Origin: DAOTXL01 sp034434895
Lineage (GTDB): Bacteria; Chloroflexota; Anaerolineae; JAAYZQ01
Direction of reading: 5' to 3'
Assembly: GCA_034434895.1 (NCBI GenBank)
Contig: DAOTYI010000056.1
Location: forward strand, 1 to 19,806
DNA length: 19,806 nucleotides
Positions within the stretch are counted from its first letter, which is position 1. Each line of letters opens with the position of its first letter. A program made the translations under genes and the position numbers. Below are positions 1-7,088 of the stretch, piece after piece. The notes below the pieces were generated by a model. The model was not told where the DNA came from. It ran no database searches and saw only the letters and a list, made by a program, of their open reading frames with translations.

Positions 1-123
1 TACGACCAACCCTACCGCCTGTACCGTTCCGCGAACCGGGGGGCTACCTGGGACGACCTCAGCGGCGGGTTGCCGGAGTACAACGGCAAGAGAATCAACC
101 TCACGGCGCTGCTGATGCCGTGA
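1..123 (+). CDS. C-terminal fragment of a BNR/Asp-box-like protein
   Basis: Frame 1 is open from the first base to a TGA at 121-123 and gives the last 40 residues of a protein whose start lies outside the window. The segment YRSANRGATWDDLS fits the Asp-box (BNR) pattern S-x-(D/N)-x-G-x-T-W found on beta-propeller blades of sialidase-like and photosynthesis-system-II-assembly-factor-like proteins, which are often exported. Only one motif is visible, so enzyme activity, localisation and the rest of the architecture cannot be judged. The fragment is followed by repeat copy 1 and then by a terminator-like hairpin at 369-408, so it may be the last gene of its transcript. The reading frame itself is more certain than the family. 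Confidence 0.6.
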   Translation, partial: YDQPYRLYRSANRGATWDDLSGGLPEYNGKRINLTALLMP

Positions 124-154
124 GCCGGGCCGATGCGGCCCAGGGGAAAGGGAC

Positions 155-325
155 CCATATGCGTCAAGTTAAGCGACTCAAGTCGCACCTCAGCGGCCTG
201 CGGCCAGGCGTCCACCGGCGTGGACGCCTCCGTCCGCGCAGGCGGATGGCCGGGTAGCCGAAGGCATTGCCTTCGGCTGCCCGGCGCAATTTCCCATCGC
301 CCGCGCCTTAACTTGATACCAATGG
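155..325 (+). repeat. Folded intergenic repeat element, copy 1 (MITE/REP-like)
   Basis: A 171-bp non-coding unit that recurs at 10531-10696 and 19694-19806. The ends form an imperfect terminal inverted repeat: CCATATGCGTCAAGTTAAG at 155-173 against the reverse complement of 307-325, 15 of 19 matching. Inside are five hairpins in a row: GCGACT/AGTCGC (173-186), GCCTG/CAGGC with a CGGC loop (196-209), GCGTCCAC/GTGGACGC with a CGGC loop (208-227), CCGTCCGC/GCGGATGG (230-249, one G-U) and a 16-bp stem at 250-284 with an ATT loop and one G-U. No coding potential is likely. The structure fits a non-autonomous mobile element or a REP-type structured repeat. No clear target-site duplication is visible. 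Confidence 0.8.
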
Positions 326-368
326 TCATCGTCCCCCCTGAAGGGGAGCGACATAGTCCGCTTTGTGA

Positions 369-408
369 GCGCCGTGGCGGGGGCGGGAATGCCCGGCGCT
401 TTTGCTTT
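369..408 (+). terminator. Candidate intrinsic terminator
   Basis: GCGCCG (369-374) pairs with CGGCGC (394-399), and GGGC (381-384) can pair with GCCC (391-394) inside. TTTT follows directly, then GCTTT. This resembles a Rho-independent terminator for the plus-strand gene ending at 123. Repeat copy 1 lies between that gene and the hairpin. The left arm has unpaired bases, so strength is uncertain. Confidence 0.35.
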
Positions 409-413
409 CGCCG

Positions 414-448
414 TTCCGCACTCTGCATTCCGCATTCCGCATTCCGCT
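414..448 (+). repeat. 7-bp tandem repeat (TTCCGCA)n
   Basis: Five heptamers in register: TTCCGCA, CTCTGCA, TTCCGCA, TTCCGCA, TTCCGCT. It ends 13 bp before the -35 element of the tRNA-Ser promoter. Short heptameric tandem repeats of this sort are common in intergenic DNA of some bacteria. No function can be assigned. Confidence 0.7.
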
Positions 449-461
449 GCCGCCGCCAGAT

Positions 462-490
462 TTGCCGCGACCGGTCGGCCGTGGTATAAT
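462..490 (+). promoter_or_regulatory. Sigma70-type promoter of tRNA-Ser
   Basis: TTGCCG (462-467), a 17-bp spacer and a perfect TATAAT (485-490). The tRNA 5' end at 499 is 9 bp downstream of the -10 box, so the transcript would begin only a base or two before the mature tRNA. Confidence 0.75.
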
Positions 491-498
491 GGGGTTGT

Positions 499-588
499 GG
501 AGAGGTAGCATAGTCCGGTCGAATGCGCACGATTGGAAATCGTGTGAGGGTCACACCTCCGCGGGTTCAAATCCCGCCCTCTCCGCCA
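499..588 (+). tRNA. tRNA-Ser (anticodon GGA)
   Basis: A 90-nt class II tRNA that reads UCC/UCU codons. The acceptor stem GGAGAGG (499-505) pairs with CCTCTCC (578-584), followed by discriminator G585 and an encoded CCA (586-588). The anticodon arm is CACGA-TTGGAAA-TCGTG, placing GGA at positions 34-36. The T arm is GCGGG-TTCAAAT-CCCGC. The long variable arm (GAGG/CCTC stem) and discriminator G are the expected serine identity features. It has its own promoter just upstream and a strong hairpin starting 3 nt after the CCA. Confidence 0.95.
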
Positions 589-590
589 GC

Positions 591-626
591 CGGGCGTCGC
601 AGATGGGAGGTTGTCTGCGGCGCCCG
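591..626 (+). terminator. Hairpin just downstream of tRNA-Ser, possible terminator
   Basis: A 13-bp stem: CGGGCGTCGCAGA (591-603) pairs with TCTGCGGCGCCCG (614-626) with one G-U and a 10-nt loop. There is no uninterrupted T tract after it, so it may act as a weak terminator or a 3' processing/protection structure. It also lies 17 bp beyond the stop of the converging DUF3786 gene and could serve both strands. Confidence 0.4.
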
Positions 627-642
627 CCGGTTGTTGCAGCCT

Positions 643-1290
643 TTATGTCTGTTTATCCCTTGCTGCCCTGACAAGCAAGCCGGCCAGGATTCCCCCCAGG
701 ACGGCCAGATCTTCGGTGGGCAGGTAGTGGCCGGCTGAGGCGTCGAACAGGAGATTCGCCTGGGCCGGGAACTCGTCGTCGGCCAGGTGCAGCACCACCG
801 CCAGCCACACCCGGGGCAGCGCCCGGAACAGGAACGAGCTATCCCCAAAGGTCAGAGGTTCGCCCCCCAGAGTTCGGGCGGCCATGTCGAAGGCGTTGCG
901 GTCAGCGCCGAAGGCACGGGCCAGGCGGATGCTGGCCCGTGCCTGGAAGGCGGCGTCGTACCCCAGCCCGCCGGGCAGGCTGCGGAAGGCGATCCAGTGG
1001 TCGGCCATAGGGGTCCCGTCGGCGGTGAGCAGGTAGTGCAGGAGGATAAGCTGCGTGCTGATGTCGGCTGCACTCTGGTCGTCGGCCCGCCGGACACTGC
1101 CTTCAGGCCAGCCGACCTGGTAGATCGTGCCGAAAAAAGGGATGTGGAACAGGCCGCCCTGAGCATCTTGATGGAACGTGACGGCCGCGCGCCCTGCTGC
1201 CTGCCCTGGATCCAGGCCGGGCAAGGCCCTTCGTGCCTTTTCCAGGGCGGGACCATAGATTTCTTCAGGCTTTCTCGGTTGTGGATTCAT
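643..1290 (-). CDS. DUF3786 domain-containing protein
   Basis: A 215-residue soluble protein matching the DUF3786 pattern over its length: the FFGTIYQV strand near residue 52, LILLHYLLTADGTP at 81-94, WIAFRSLPGG near 99, Y-x-x-x-F-x-x-R near 111, a DDEFP motif at 171-175 and HYLPTEDLAVL at 188-198. The family occurs mainly in anaerobic or corrinoid/methyl-transfer-related bacteria and has no established biochemical function. The frame continues 24 codons upstream of the chosen ATG, but that part translates a 10-bp tandem repeat and lies in the likely 5' leader. A promoter candidate at 1379-1407 supports the shorter form. It is a single gene divergent from nusA. Confidence 0.75.
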   Translation of the reverse strand: MNPQPRKPEEIYGPALEKARRALPGLDPGQAAGRAAVTFHQDAQGGLFHIPFFGTIYQVGWPEGSVRRADDQSAADISTQLILLHYLLTADGTPMADHWIAFRSLPGGLGYDAAFQARASIRLARAFGADRNAFDMAARTLGGEPLTFGDSSFLFRALPRVWLAVVLHLADDEFPAQANLLFDASAGHYLPTEDLAVLGGILAGLLVRAARDKQT

Positions 1291-1340
1291 CTTCTGGTAT
1301 CCCCGGTTGGGACATGGATAGCACGGATCTGATCCCTGTT

Positions 1341-1360
1341 GTCCGTGTCGGTCCGTGTCC
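1341..1360. repeat. 10-bp tandem duplication
   Basis: GTCCGTGTCG followed by GTCCGTGTCC, two units differing in the last base, within the likely 5' leader of the DUF3786 gene. It accounts for the DTDRHG-type translation upstream of that gene's chosen start, which argues against the upstream extension being real protein. Confidence 0.5.
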
Positions 1361-1378
1361 AAAACAGAAGTATACGTA

Positions 1379-1407
1379 ATTTTATCATGGTTCGAGGGGC
1401 CTGTCCA
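1379..1407 (-). promoter_or_regulatory. Promoter candidate for the DUF3786 gene
   Basis: On the minus strand, TGGACA (1407-1402), a 17-bp spacer and TAAAAT (1384-1379) each match the sigma70 consensus at 5 of 6 positions. Transcription would start near 1372, leaving a leader of about 80 nt before the ATG at 1290. Confidence 0.5.
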
Positions 1408-1451
1408 GCAGCCCTGTATCCCTGACGGGGATGCGACGGTGCGGGGTGAAT

Positions 1452-1480
1452 TTGCCAGGTCGCATGGCTTATGCTATAAT
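1452..1480 (+). promoter_or_regulatory. Promoter of the nusA-infB operon
   Basis: TTGCCA (1452-1457), a 17-bp spacer and a perfect TATAAT (1475-1480), with the extended -10 TG at 1472-1473. This is the strongest promoter-like sequence in the window. The 8-bp palindrome GTGGCCAC (1481-1488) sits at the expected start site and could be an operator or part of the initial transcribed sequence. The leader before the nusA ATG is about 120 nt. Confidence 0.8.
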
Positions 1481-1506
1481 GTGGCCACTATAGCGGCAGG
1501 TCTGTG

Positions 1507-1531
1507 GAAAAGTGGGGGGCCCCCACTTTTC
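1507..1531 (+). promoter_or_regulatory. Palindromic hairpin in the nusA leader, attenuator candidate
   Basis: GAAAAGTGGGGG (1507-1518) and its exact reverse complement (1520-1531) are separated by one G. The 3' arm ends ACTTTTC and is followed by TTGCT, so the stem looks like a terminator with the U-rich part folded in. It lies about 20 nt after the predicted transcription start and 76 nt before the nusA ATG. NusA strengthens hairpin-dependent termination, and NusA-dependent termination ahead of nusA is known in Bacillus. Self-attenuation is therefore a reasonable inference, not shown here. Confidence 0.5.
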
Positions 1532-1607
1532 TTGCTATCAAGGGACCCGATCCAGTTCGCCGGGGAGCGACAGGGATGACCGGAGGACAAGGGCAAGGCG
1601 GTTTGAA

Positions 1608-3263
1608 ATGAAAAGTGATTTCATGCTGGCGATCAACCAATTATGCGCCGAGCGCAAGCTGTCGCGCGAAGTAGTGCTGGAGGCTGTGGAAGCGGCCCTG
1701 ATTTCGGCCTACAGGCGCAACTTTGGAGCGGCCACCAATATCGAGGTGCGGATCGAGCCGAATACGGGCGATGTCCGCGTGTATGCCCTGAAAGAGGTTG
1801 TCGAAACGGTGCAGGATCACAAGGCGCAAATTTCCCTCAAGGAAGCGCGTCGGGTGGAACCGGGGGCGCAACTGGGCGATACCGTGCGGATCGAAAGCAC
1901 ACCGCGCGACTTTGGGCGGATTGCAGCTCAAACGGCCAAGCAGGTGATCTTGCAACGCATCCGCGAGGCGGAACGCGATGCCCTGTACTCCTCCTTTGCC
2001 GATACGGCGGGGGAGATCGCTCTGGGCACCATTCAGAGCATAGATTATAACACCAACGATGTGATCGTCAACCTGGATGGGGCAGAGGCCATCTTGCCTG
2101 CCCGCGAGCAGGTGCCGGGTGAGAAGTATCGGCGTGGAGGGCGCTTGCGGGCCTATGTCATGGAGGTACGTAAGGGGAATCGAGGGCCGCAGATCACCCT
2201 TTCGCGGCGGAGCCCGGCTCTGTTGCGACGCTTGTTGGAGCTGGAAGTCCCCGAGATCTTTAACGGGACGGTGGAGATCAAGGCCATCGCCCGTGAGGCC
2301 GGATCGCGCTCCAAAGTGGCCGTCCATACCGCGCAAGAAGGGGTGGACCCGGTCGGATCGTGCGTGGGGGTGCGGGGCGGCCGCATTCAGAATGTCGTCA
2401 ACGAACTGGGGGGCGAAAAGATTGATGTGGTGCAGTGGAGCCCTGACCCGGCGGTGTTTATCGCCAACGCCCTCAGCCCGGCGAAGGTGATGAATGTGTT
2501 ATTGGAAGATAATCCGGAGACAGGCAAGACCGGCACGGTGATCGTCCCTGATCGCCAGCTTTCACTGGCCATCGGCAAGGAGGGGCAGAATGCGCGGCTG
2601 GCGGCCAAGCTCACCGGCTGGCGGATCGACATCAAGAGCGCGAGCGAGGCGGCTGAAGAGACGTTGGGCCGTCTGGAAGAGGCGAGCATCAGGGCGGAAA
2701 AGACCGATCTGCTGGCCCTGGCCGAAGCCCTGCTGCGCAAGCGCGACATGCAGACCTTGAGCGAAGAAGAGAAGGCGCTTATCACTGCCAGTGTGGAAAA
2801 GGGGCGTGAAGAGGACCTGGCCTGGCCCGATCAGGCACCCTTGCCTGAGCCTCAACCGGAAGCCGTGGCCGGCATTCAGGTTGAAGCGGAGGCCGGGCAG
2901 CCTGTTCCGGCGGCTGAAAAACAGGAACCGATGGCGGCTGAACTGCCTCCTGTCCGGGAGGAAAGCGGCCTCGAGGCTGAACAGGAGTTGCCCTTTGAAG
3001 AGGAGCTGGTCGAGGGTTCTATCGGCTGGGTGATCACCCAACCTGAGGAGGATTTCCTGAGCCCCCAGTTTTCCATGGAAGAGGCCGGCGAGTGGAAGCC
3101 GGAATGGGAGTTGGAGGAGTTCGAAGAGGAGGAACTGCCCAAGGGGGGCAAGAAGAAAAAGAAGGGAAAGCGAGATAGGGGCCAGCGTGAGTCTGATTTC
3201 GAGGACTATATGCCGGCATATAACCGGGATTGGCGGAAGTCGCAACGTTCTCGCGGCTGGTGA
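1608..3263 (+). CDS. nusA: Transcription termination/antitermination factor NusA
   Basis: A 551-residue RNA polymerase-binding elongation factor. Domains in order: N-terminal polymerase-binding domain (about 1-130), S1 domain (about 136-200), KH1 with GVRGGR (254-259) and KH2 with IVPDRQLSLAIGKEGQNAR (312-330). The start MKSDFMLAINQL aligns with the usual NusA N-terminus, so the ATG at 1608 is preferred to the in-frame codon at 1512, which lies in the hairpin leader. AAGGCGG at 1595-1601 is the likely ribosome site. After KH2 a helical region (345-400) leads to an unusually long acidic tail (about 405-515), then a lysine-rich patch (about 516-532) and an aromatic/basic end. The tail does not resemble the E. 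coli AR1/AR2 repeats by eye. First gene of the operon, with no rimP upstream. Confidence 0.95.
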   Translation: MKSDFMLAINQLCAERKLSREVVLEAVEAALISAYRRNFGAATNIEVRIEPNTGDVRVYALKEVVETVQDHKAQISLKEARRVEPGAQLGDTVRIESTPRDFGRIAAQTAKQVILQRIREAERDALYSSFADTAGEIALGTIQSIDYNTNDVIVNLDGAEAILPAREQVPGEKYRRGGRLRAYVMEVRKGNRGPQITLSRRSPALLRRLLELEVPEIFNGTVEIKAIAREAGSRSKVAVHTAQEGVDPVGSCVGVRGGRIQNVVNELGGEKIDVVQWSPDPAVFIANALSPAKVMNVLLEDNPETGKTGTVIVPDRQLSLAIGKEGQNARLAAKLTGWRIDIKSASEAAEETLGRLEEASIRAEKTDLLALAEALLRKRDMQTLSEEEKALITASVEKGREEDLAWPDQAPLPEPQPEAVAGIQVEAEAGQPVPAAEKQEPMAAELPPVREESGLEAEQELPFEEELVEGSIGWVITQPEEDFLSPQFSMEEAGEWKPEWELEEFEEEELPKGGKKKKKGKRDRGQRESDFEDYMPAYNRDWRKSQRSRGW

Positions 3264-3274
3264 AGGAGGGGAGG

Positions 3275-3574
3275 TTGTCAGGCCAATCGCGGAAGCATGT
3301 GCCGTTGCGGACCTGCATCGCCTGCCGGCGCCAACGGCCCAAGCGAGAGCTGATCCGGATCGTCCGCACCCCTGCCGGGCAACTGGAGCTGGATCTCAAG
3401 GGGAAGCAACCGGGCCGGGGGGCCTATCTTTGCCCTGATCGCCGGTGTTGGGAGATGGCGGAACCCCGACAGTTGGGGCGGGCCCTCAAGTGTGAGGTGA
3501 GTGCCGAGGAATCCGCCCGACTGAAGGCGATGGCGGTTCCCCTTTTGGCGGACGAGGCCGGGTTGTCGAGATAG
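3275..3574 (+). CDS. ylxR: YlxR/RnpM family RNA-binding protein
   Basis: A 99-residue member of the DUF448/YlxR family, which nearly always sits between nusA and infB; in Bacillus the protein has been linked to modulation of RNase P. The diagnostic core is VPLRTCIACRRQRPKREL followed by GRGAYLCPDRRCW. I chose TTG at 3275 because AAGGAGG (3263-3269) lies at ideal distance and the protein then begins just before the RTC motif, as is usual. An earlier in-frame TTG at 3230 would overlap nusA by 34 bp and lacks a ribosome site. The nusA stop is 11 bp upstream, so coupled translation is likely. The C-terminal 30 residues are variable in the family. Confidence 0.9.
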   Translation: MSGQSRKHVPLRTCIACRRQRPKRELIRIVRTPAGQLELDLKGKQPGRGAYLCPDRRCWEMAEPRQLGRALKCEVSAEESARLKAMAVPLLADEAGLSR

Positions 3575-3614
3575 TTACGCGGGGATGTGGTTGTGATGGA
3601 AGGGGAGGTGAACA

Positions 3615-5615
3615 ATGGGACGTCAGGAGAGTGACAGGGAACGAACAGGGCCTCGCCCTGCCGTGCGAAAGCCGGGGGCCGCACCCGGGCCGGAACCGTC
3701 GCCGGCCAGGTCGGGTGGAAAGCCGATGAAAGGCGCGGCGGGGGGCAAGGGCGCGCAGCCTCCCCGATCTGCGCCGGCGGCGGATGCCCCACGCCCGGAC
3801 CTGACCAGGCCGGGCGGGCCTCCGCCGTTGCCCAGGGTGATCGAACTGCCGGAGTTGCTGACCGTCCGGGACCTGGCCCGGGCGTTGCGGATGAGCCCCA
3901 TTGATGTCATCAAGCAGTTGATGGCCAGCGGCATTGTGGCCAGCATCAATCAGACCATTGACTATGACACGGCGGCCATCGTGGCCAGTGAACTGGGGTT
4001 CGAGATCAAGAAGCAGCGGGTCAAAGAGCCGGAACCGGTTGAAGAGCAGAAGAAGCAGCCCAAGACGCTATGGCAGCAACTGGCCGAGAGTGAGCCACCC
4101 TCAAAACTAAAGTCGCGCCCGCCGGTGGTCACCGTATTGGGCCACGTGGATCACGGCAAGACCACATTGCTGGACGCCATCCGCGAGACGAATGTGGTGG
4201 CCGGCGAGTCGGGGGGGATCACCCAGCACATCGGCGCGTACCAGGTGGAGAAAGATGGGCGCAAGATCACCTTTATTGACACCCCAGGGCATGAGGCGTT
4301 CACGGCCATGCGGGCCAGAGGGGCGCAGGTGACCGACCTGGCCGTGCTGGTGGTCGCTGCGGACGATGGGGTGATGCCGCAGACTAAAGAGGCGATTGAC
4401 CATGCCCGGGCGGCCGGGGTGCCGATCCTGGTCGCACTCAACAAGATGGACCGGCCCTCTGCTCGACCGGAGTGGGTCAAGCAGCAGTTGGCGGATGTGG
4501 GCCTGACGGTCGAAGACTGGGGGGGGGACGTGATCTGTGTGCCGGTCTCGGCCAAACAGAAGCAAGGCATTGAGGAATTGCTGGAAAATATCCTGCTGGT
4601 GACCGATGTGGCCGATCTGAAGAGCAACCCCGACCGTCCGGCGATCGGCACGGTCATCGAAGGTCAGCTCGACCGGCATCGCGGCCCGACCGCCACCCTC
4701 CTGGTCCAGGGTGGGACGTTACGGGTGGGCGATGCGGTGGTGATCGGCACCATCTCCGGCCGGCTGCGGGCCATGCTGGACGACCAGGGCCGGCCGGTGA
4801 CCGAGGCTCCTCCTTCCATGCCGGTGCTGGTCATGGGCCTGTCGGATGTGCCCGAAGCCGGTGAAATCTTTGAGGTGGTGGAAAATGAGCGCCAGGCGCG
4901 GTTGATCGCGGCCGAGCGGGCGGAAAAGGCGCGCCTGGCGGCCCAACAACCGGCTCAGCCCAGATTCACCTCCCTGGCCGATCTCTTTAGCCGCTTCGAG
5001 GCAGGCGAGGCGACAGAACTGAACCTGATCCTCAAAGCCGACGTCCAGGGTTCCCTGGAGCCGATTGCCAGCTCGCTGCAAAAGTTGAGCAGCGAAGAGC
5101 TCAAGATCAAGCTGCTCCACCAGGGAACCGGCCAGATTTCCGAATCGGATGTCATGCTGGCCTCGGCCTCTGAGGCGATCATCATCGGTTTCCGGGTGGA
5201 TGTGGACGAGGCGGCGCGCCGCCTGGCGGCCCAGGAGGGGGTCAGCATTCGCCAGTATGATGTGATCTACAACCTGATTGACGATGTAGAAAAGGCGCTC
5301 AAAGGAAAGCTGGAACCGCAGTACCAGGATGTGATCATCGGCCATGCCGAGGTGCGGGCGGTATTCCCCATCAGGCGGCGTGGGAATGTGGCCGGCTGCT
5401 ATGTGACCGATGGCGAGGTGGTGCGCAATGCTCAGGTACGGCTGCTGCGCGGTGGGGAGGAGGTCTTTACAGGACGGCTCGACTCCCTGCGGCGGTTTCA
5501 GGAGGATGTGAGCGAGGTGAAGGCAGGCTTTGAATGCGGGATCGGCCTGGCCGGGTTCGATGACTTCAAAGAGGGTGATATCCTGGAATTCTACCGGAAG
5601 GAGCAGGTCCGCTAG
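3615..5615 (+). CDS. infB: Translation initiation factor IF-2
   Basis: A 666-residue GTPase that delivers initiator tRNA to the 30S subunit and promotes subunit joining. A short disordered Pro/Ala/Gly/Arg-rich head (1-75) precedes the IF2 N-terminal domain (about 78-130, LTVRDLARALRMSPIDVIKQLM). The G domain has G1 GHVDHGKT (176-183), switch I SGGITQHIG (199-207), G3 DTPGHE (222-227), G4 NKMD (276-279) and G5 SAK (312-314). Domains II, III and IV follow to the C-terminus. The ATG is preceded by GGGGAGGTGA at ideal spacing. At 666 residues it is a compact IF2 with a short N-terminal extension compared with E. coli (890). Confidence 0.97.
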   Translation: MGRQESDRERTGPRPAVRKPGAAPGPEPSPARSGGKPMKGAAGGKGAQPPRSAPAADAPRPDLTRPGGPPPLPRVIELPELLTVRDLARALRMSPIDVIKQLMASGIVASINQTIDYDTAAIVASELGFEIKKQRVKEPEPVEEQKKQPKTLWQQLAESEPPSKLKSRPPVVTVLGHVDHGKTTLLDAIRETNVVAGESGGITQHIGAYQVEKDGRKITFIDTPGHEAFTAMRARGAQVTDLAVLVVAADDGVMPQTKEAIDHARAAGVPILVALNKMDRPSARPEWVKQQLADVGLTVEDWGGDVICVPVSAKQKQGIEELLENILLVTDVADLKSNPDRPAIGTVIEGQLDRHRGPTATLLVQGGTLRVGDAVVIGTISGRLRAMLDDQGRPVTEAPPSMPVLVMGLSDVPEAGEIFEVVENERQARLIAAERAEKARLAAQQPAQPRFTSLADLFSRFEAGEATELNLILKADVQGSLEPIASSLQKLSSEELKIKLLHQGTGQISESDVMLASASEAIIIGFRVDVDEAARRLAAQEGVSIRQYDVIYNLIDDVEKALKGKLEPQYQDVIIGHAEVRAVFPIRRRGNVAGCYVTDGEVVRNAQVRLLRGGEEVFTGRLDSLRRFQEDVSEVKAGFECGIGLAGFDDFKEGDILEFYRKEQVR

Positions 5616-5635
5616 CCGGTGGTGGCTGCGGGCCG

Positions 5636-6010
5636 ATGGTCGCCATGCAAACCCGTCGCCTGAACCGGATTGCCGAACTGATCCATCGGGAGCTAAGCCT
5701 GCTCCTGATGCGTGCCGTGCGCGATCCGCGCCTGGCCGGTGTGACTATCACCGGCGTGAAGGTTACGCCCGACCTGCTGCTGGCCCACGTGTACTACAGC
5801 GTGCTGGGCGATGCTGAGGCGAGCAGGGAGGCGCAGGCCGGTCTGGAACATGCCCGCGGCTTCCTGCGCAGCCAGCTTGCCGGCCGGTTGCAGTTGCGCC
5901 TGATGCCGCAACTGCTCTTTGAGCTGGATACGAGCGCGGCCTATGGGCAGCGCATTGACCAGTTGCTGGACCAGATCGCCAGGGAGGAACTTCCCGGCGA
6001 TGAACTGTGA
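5636..6010 (+). CDS. rbfA: 30S ribosome-binding factor RbfA
   Basis: A 124-residue single KH-like domain protein that binds the 30S subunit during 16S rRNA maturation and cold adaptation. Family features include RLNRIAELIHRELS at the N-terminus, VRDPRLAGVTITGVKVTPDL in the middle, the VYYSVLGD strand and a C-terminal LMPQLLFELDTSAAYGQRID. The ATG at 5636 is followed by a second in-frame ATG at 5645; neither has a clear ribosome site, so a start at the second is possible. It begins 20 bp after infB and its end overlaps nrnA by 11 bp. Confidence 0.95.
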   Translation: MVAMQTRRLNRIAELIHRELSLLLMRAVRDPRLAGVTITGVKVTPDLLLAHVYYSVLGDAEASREAQAGLEHARGFLRSQLAGRLQLRLMPQLLFELDTSAAYGQRIDQLLDQIAREELPGDEL

Positions 6011-7058
6011 CCCTTCGGGCGTGAGCTCTTCAGAGCAGGGTCTGTTCGCAGCCATTCATGAACAGCTCCGGTCGGCCCGCCGAATCCTGTTGCTCACCCA
6101 CGTAGCGCCGGACGGCGATGCCATCGGCTCATTGCTGGGATTGGGCTGGCTGTTGCGGGCTCGGGGCACAGAGCTGACTCTGGCCTGCGAAGACCCGGTG
6201 CCGGAACTCTACACCTGGCTGCCCGGCGGCGAGCAGGTGCTCCGGCAGGGTCATGGGCCGTATGACCTGATCATCAGTCTGGATTGCAGCGATGAACGAC
6301 GGATGGGCAGGGTCTGCGGCCCTCACCTGGCGGCGCTGCCGCTGATCAACATTGACCATCACATCACCAACACCCTTTTCGGCACCATAAACTGGGTGGA
6401 CCCATCGGCGGTGGCGACGGCTCAAATGGTGCTGACCCTGGCCGATCGCCTGGATTGGGAGGTTACCCGGCCTGTGGCGGTCTGCCTGCTGACCGGCCTG
6501 GTAACCGACACCCGGTCGTTTCGCACTCCCAACGTAGATCAGGTGGCCCTGCGGGCTGCATTGCGGCTGATTGAGGCCGGCGCATCTCTGGCCGAGATCG
6601 CCCATCGGGCTTTGAACCAGCGACCCCTGGCCGCCGTCCGGCTGTGGGGACAGGCCTTTGACCGATTGCACCTGGAGGATGGCATCCTGTGGACCGAGGT
6701 GACCCAGGCTATGCGCCATGACTGGTCTTTGAGCGAGAATGGCGATTCAGGCCTGGCCAACTTTCTGGCCGGGGTGCGCGAAGCCGACGTCGTGGTGGTT
6801 TTCACCGAACGGGAGGATGGGACGGTGGATGTCGGGATGCGGGCGGTGCCCGGTCTGGATGTGGCTCAGGTGGCTCTGAGGCTGGGCGGCGGGGGCCATC
6901 CCCAGGCGTCAGGTTGCACCCTGACAGGCAACCTGGACCAGGTGAGGGAGCGGGTGCTGGCCGAAGTGCGGGCCAGCCTGGCCGAACAACGTCAGGCTGG
7001 TCAGGCCTGCTTCCGGGTCAGGGAGAGCTTGCAGTGCCTGGCAGCGACAGCAGGTTGA
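6000..7058 (+). CDS. nrnA: DHH/DHHA1 phosphoesterase, NrnA-like nanoRNase/pAp phosphatase
   Basis: A 352-residue cytoplasmic Mn-dependent enzyme that, in characterised relatives, degrades short oligoribonucleotides and dephosphorylates pAp. The DHH domain shows motif I THVAPDGDAIGS (33-44), motif II DCSD (95-98), the signature IDHH (118-121) and motif IV GLVTDTRSF (166-174). The DHHA1 domain ends with the substrate loop GGGGHPQASGC. The ATG at 6000 lies inside the end of rbfA and has AGGGAGG at 5981-5987. The longer frame back to 5919 would overlap rbfA by 92 bp and begins with non-family sequence. Position between rbfA and truB is usual for nrnA in Gram-positive-like operons. Confidence 0.93.
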   Translation: MNCDPSGVSSSEQGLFAAIHEQLRSARRILLLTHVAPDGDAIGSLLGLGWLLRARGTELTLACEDPVPELYTWLPGGEQVLRQGHGPYDLIISLDCSDERRMGRVCGPHLAALPLINIDHHITNTLFGTINWVDPSAVATAQMVLTLADRLDWEVTRPVAVCLLTGLVTDTRSFRTPNVDQVALRAALRLIEAGASLAEIAHRALNQRPLAAVRLWGQAFDRLHLEDGILWTEVTQAMRHDWSLSENGDSGLANFLAGVREADVVVVFTEREDGTVDVGMRAVPGLDVAQVALRLGGGGHPQASGCTLTGNLDQVRERVLAEVRASLAEQRQAGQACFRVRESLQCLAATAG

Positions 7059-7088
7059 GACAGAGAGTCGGCAGGCAGGAGCAGGAGA

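Noticed and set aside
155..325. CRISPR array or integron attC site as explanation of the repeated element
   Set aside because: Copies are about 10 kb apart with no spacers between short direct repeats. There is no integrase or gene cassette, and the five-hairpin layout does not match attC.
133..489. Plus-strand frame of 118 codons over repeat copy 1, with a similar frame over copy 2 at 10467-10865
   Set aside because: The translated peptide (TPVDAWPQ-type on the other strand) simply follows the folded repeat. Differences between copies preserve base pairing, not codons.
1512..1607. Upstream extension of NusA by 32 residues
   Set aside because: It would translate the palindromic leader into a sequence unlike any NusA N-terminus, whereas the product from 1608 begins exactly as the family does.
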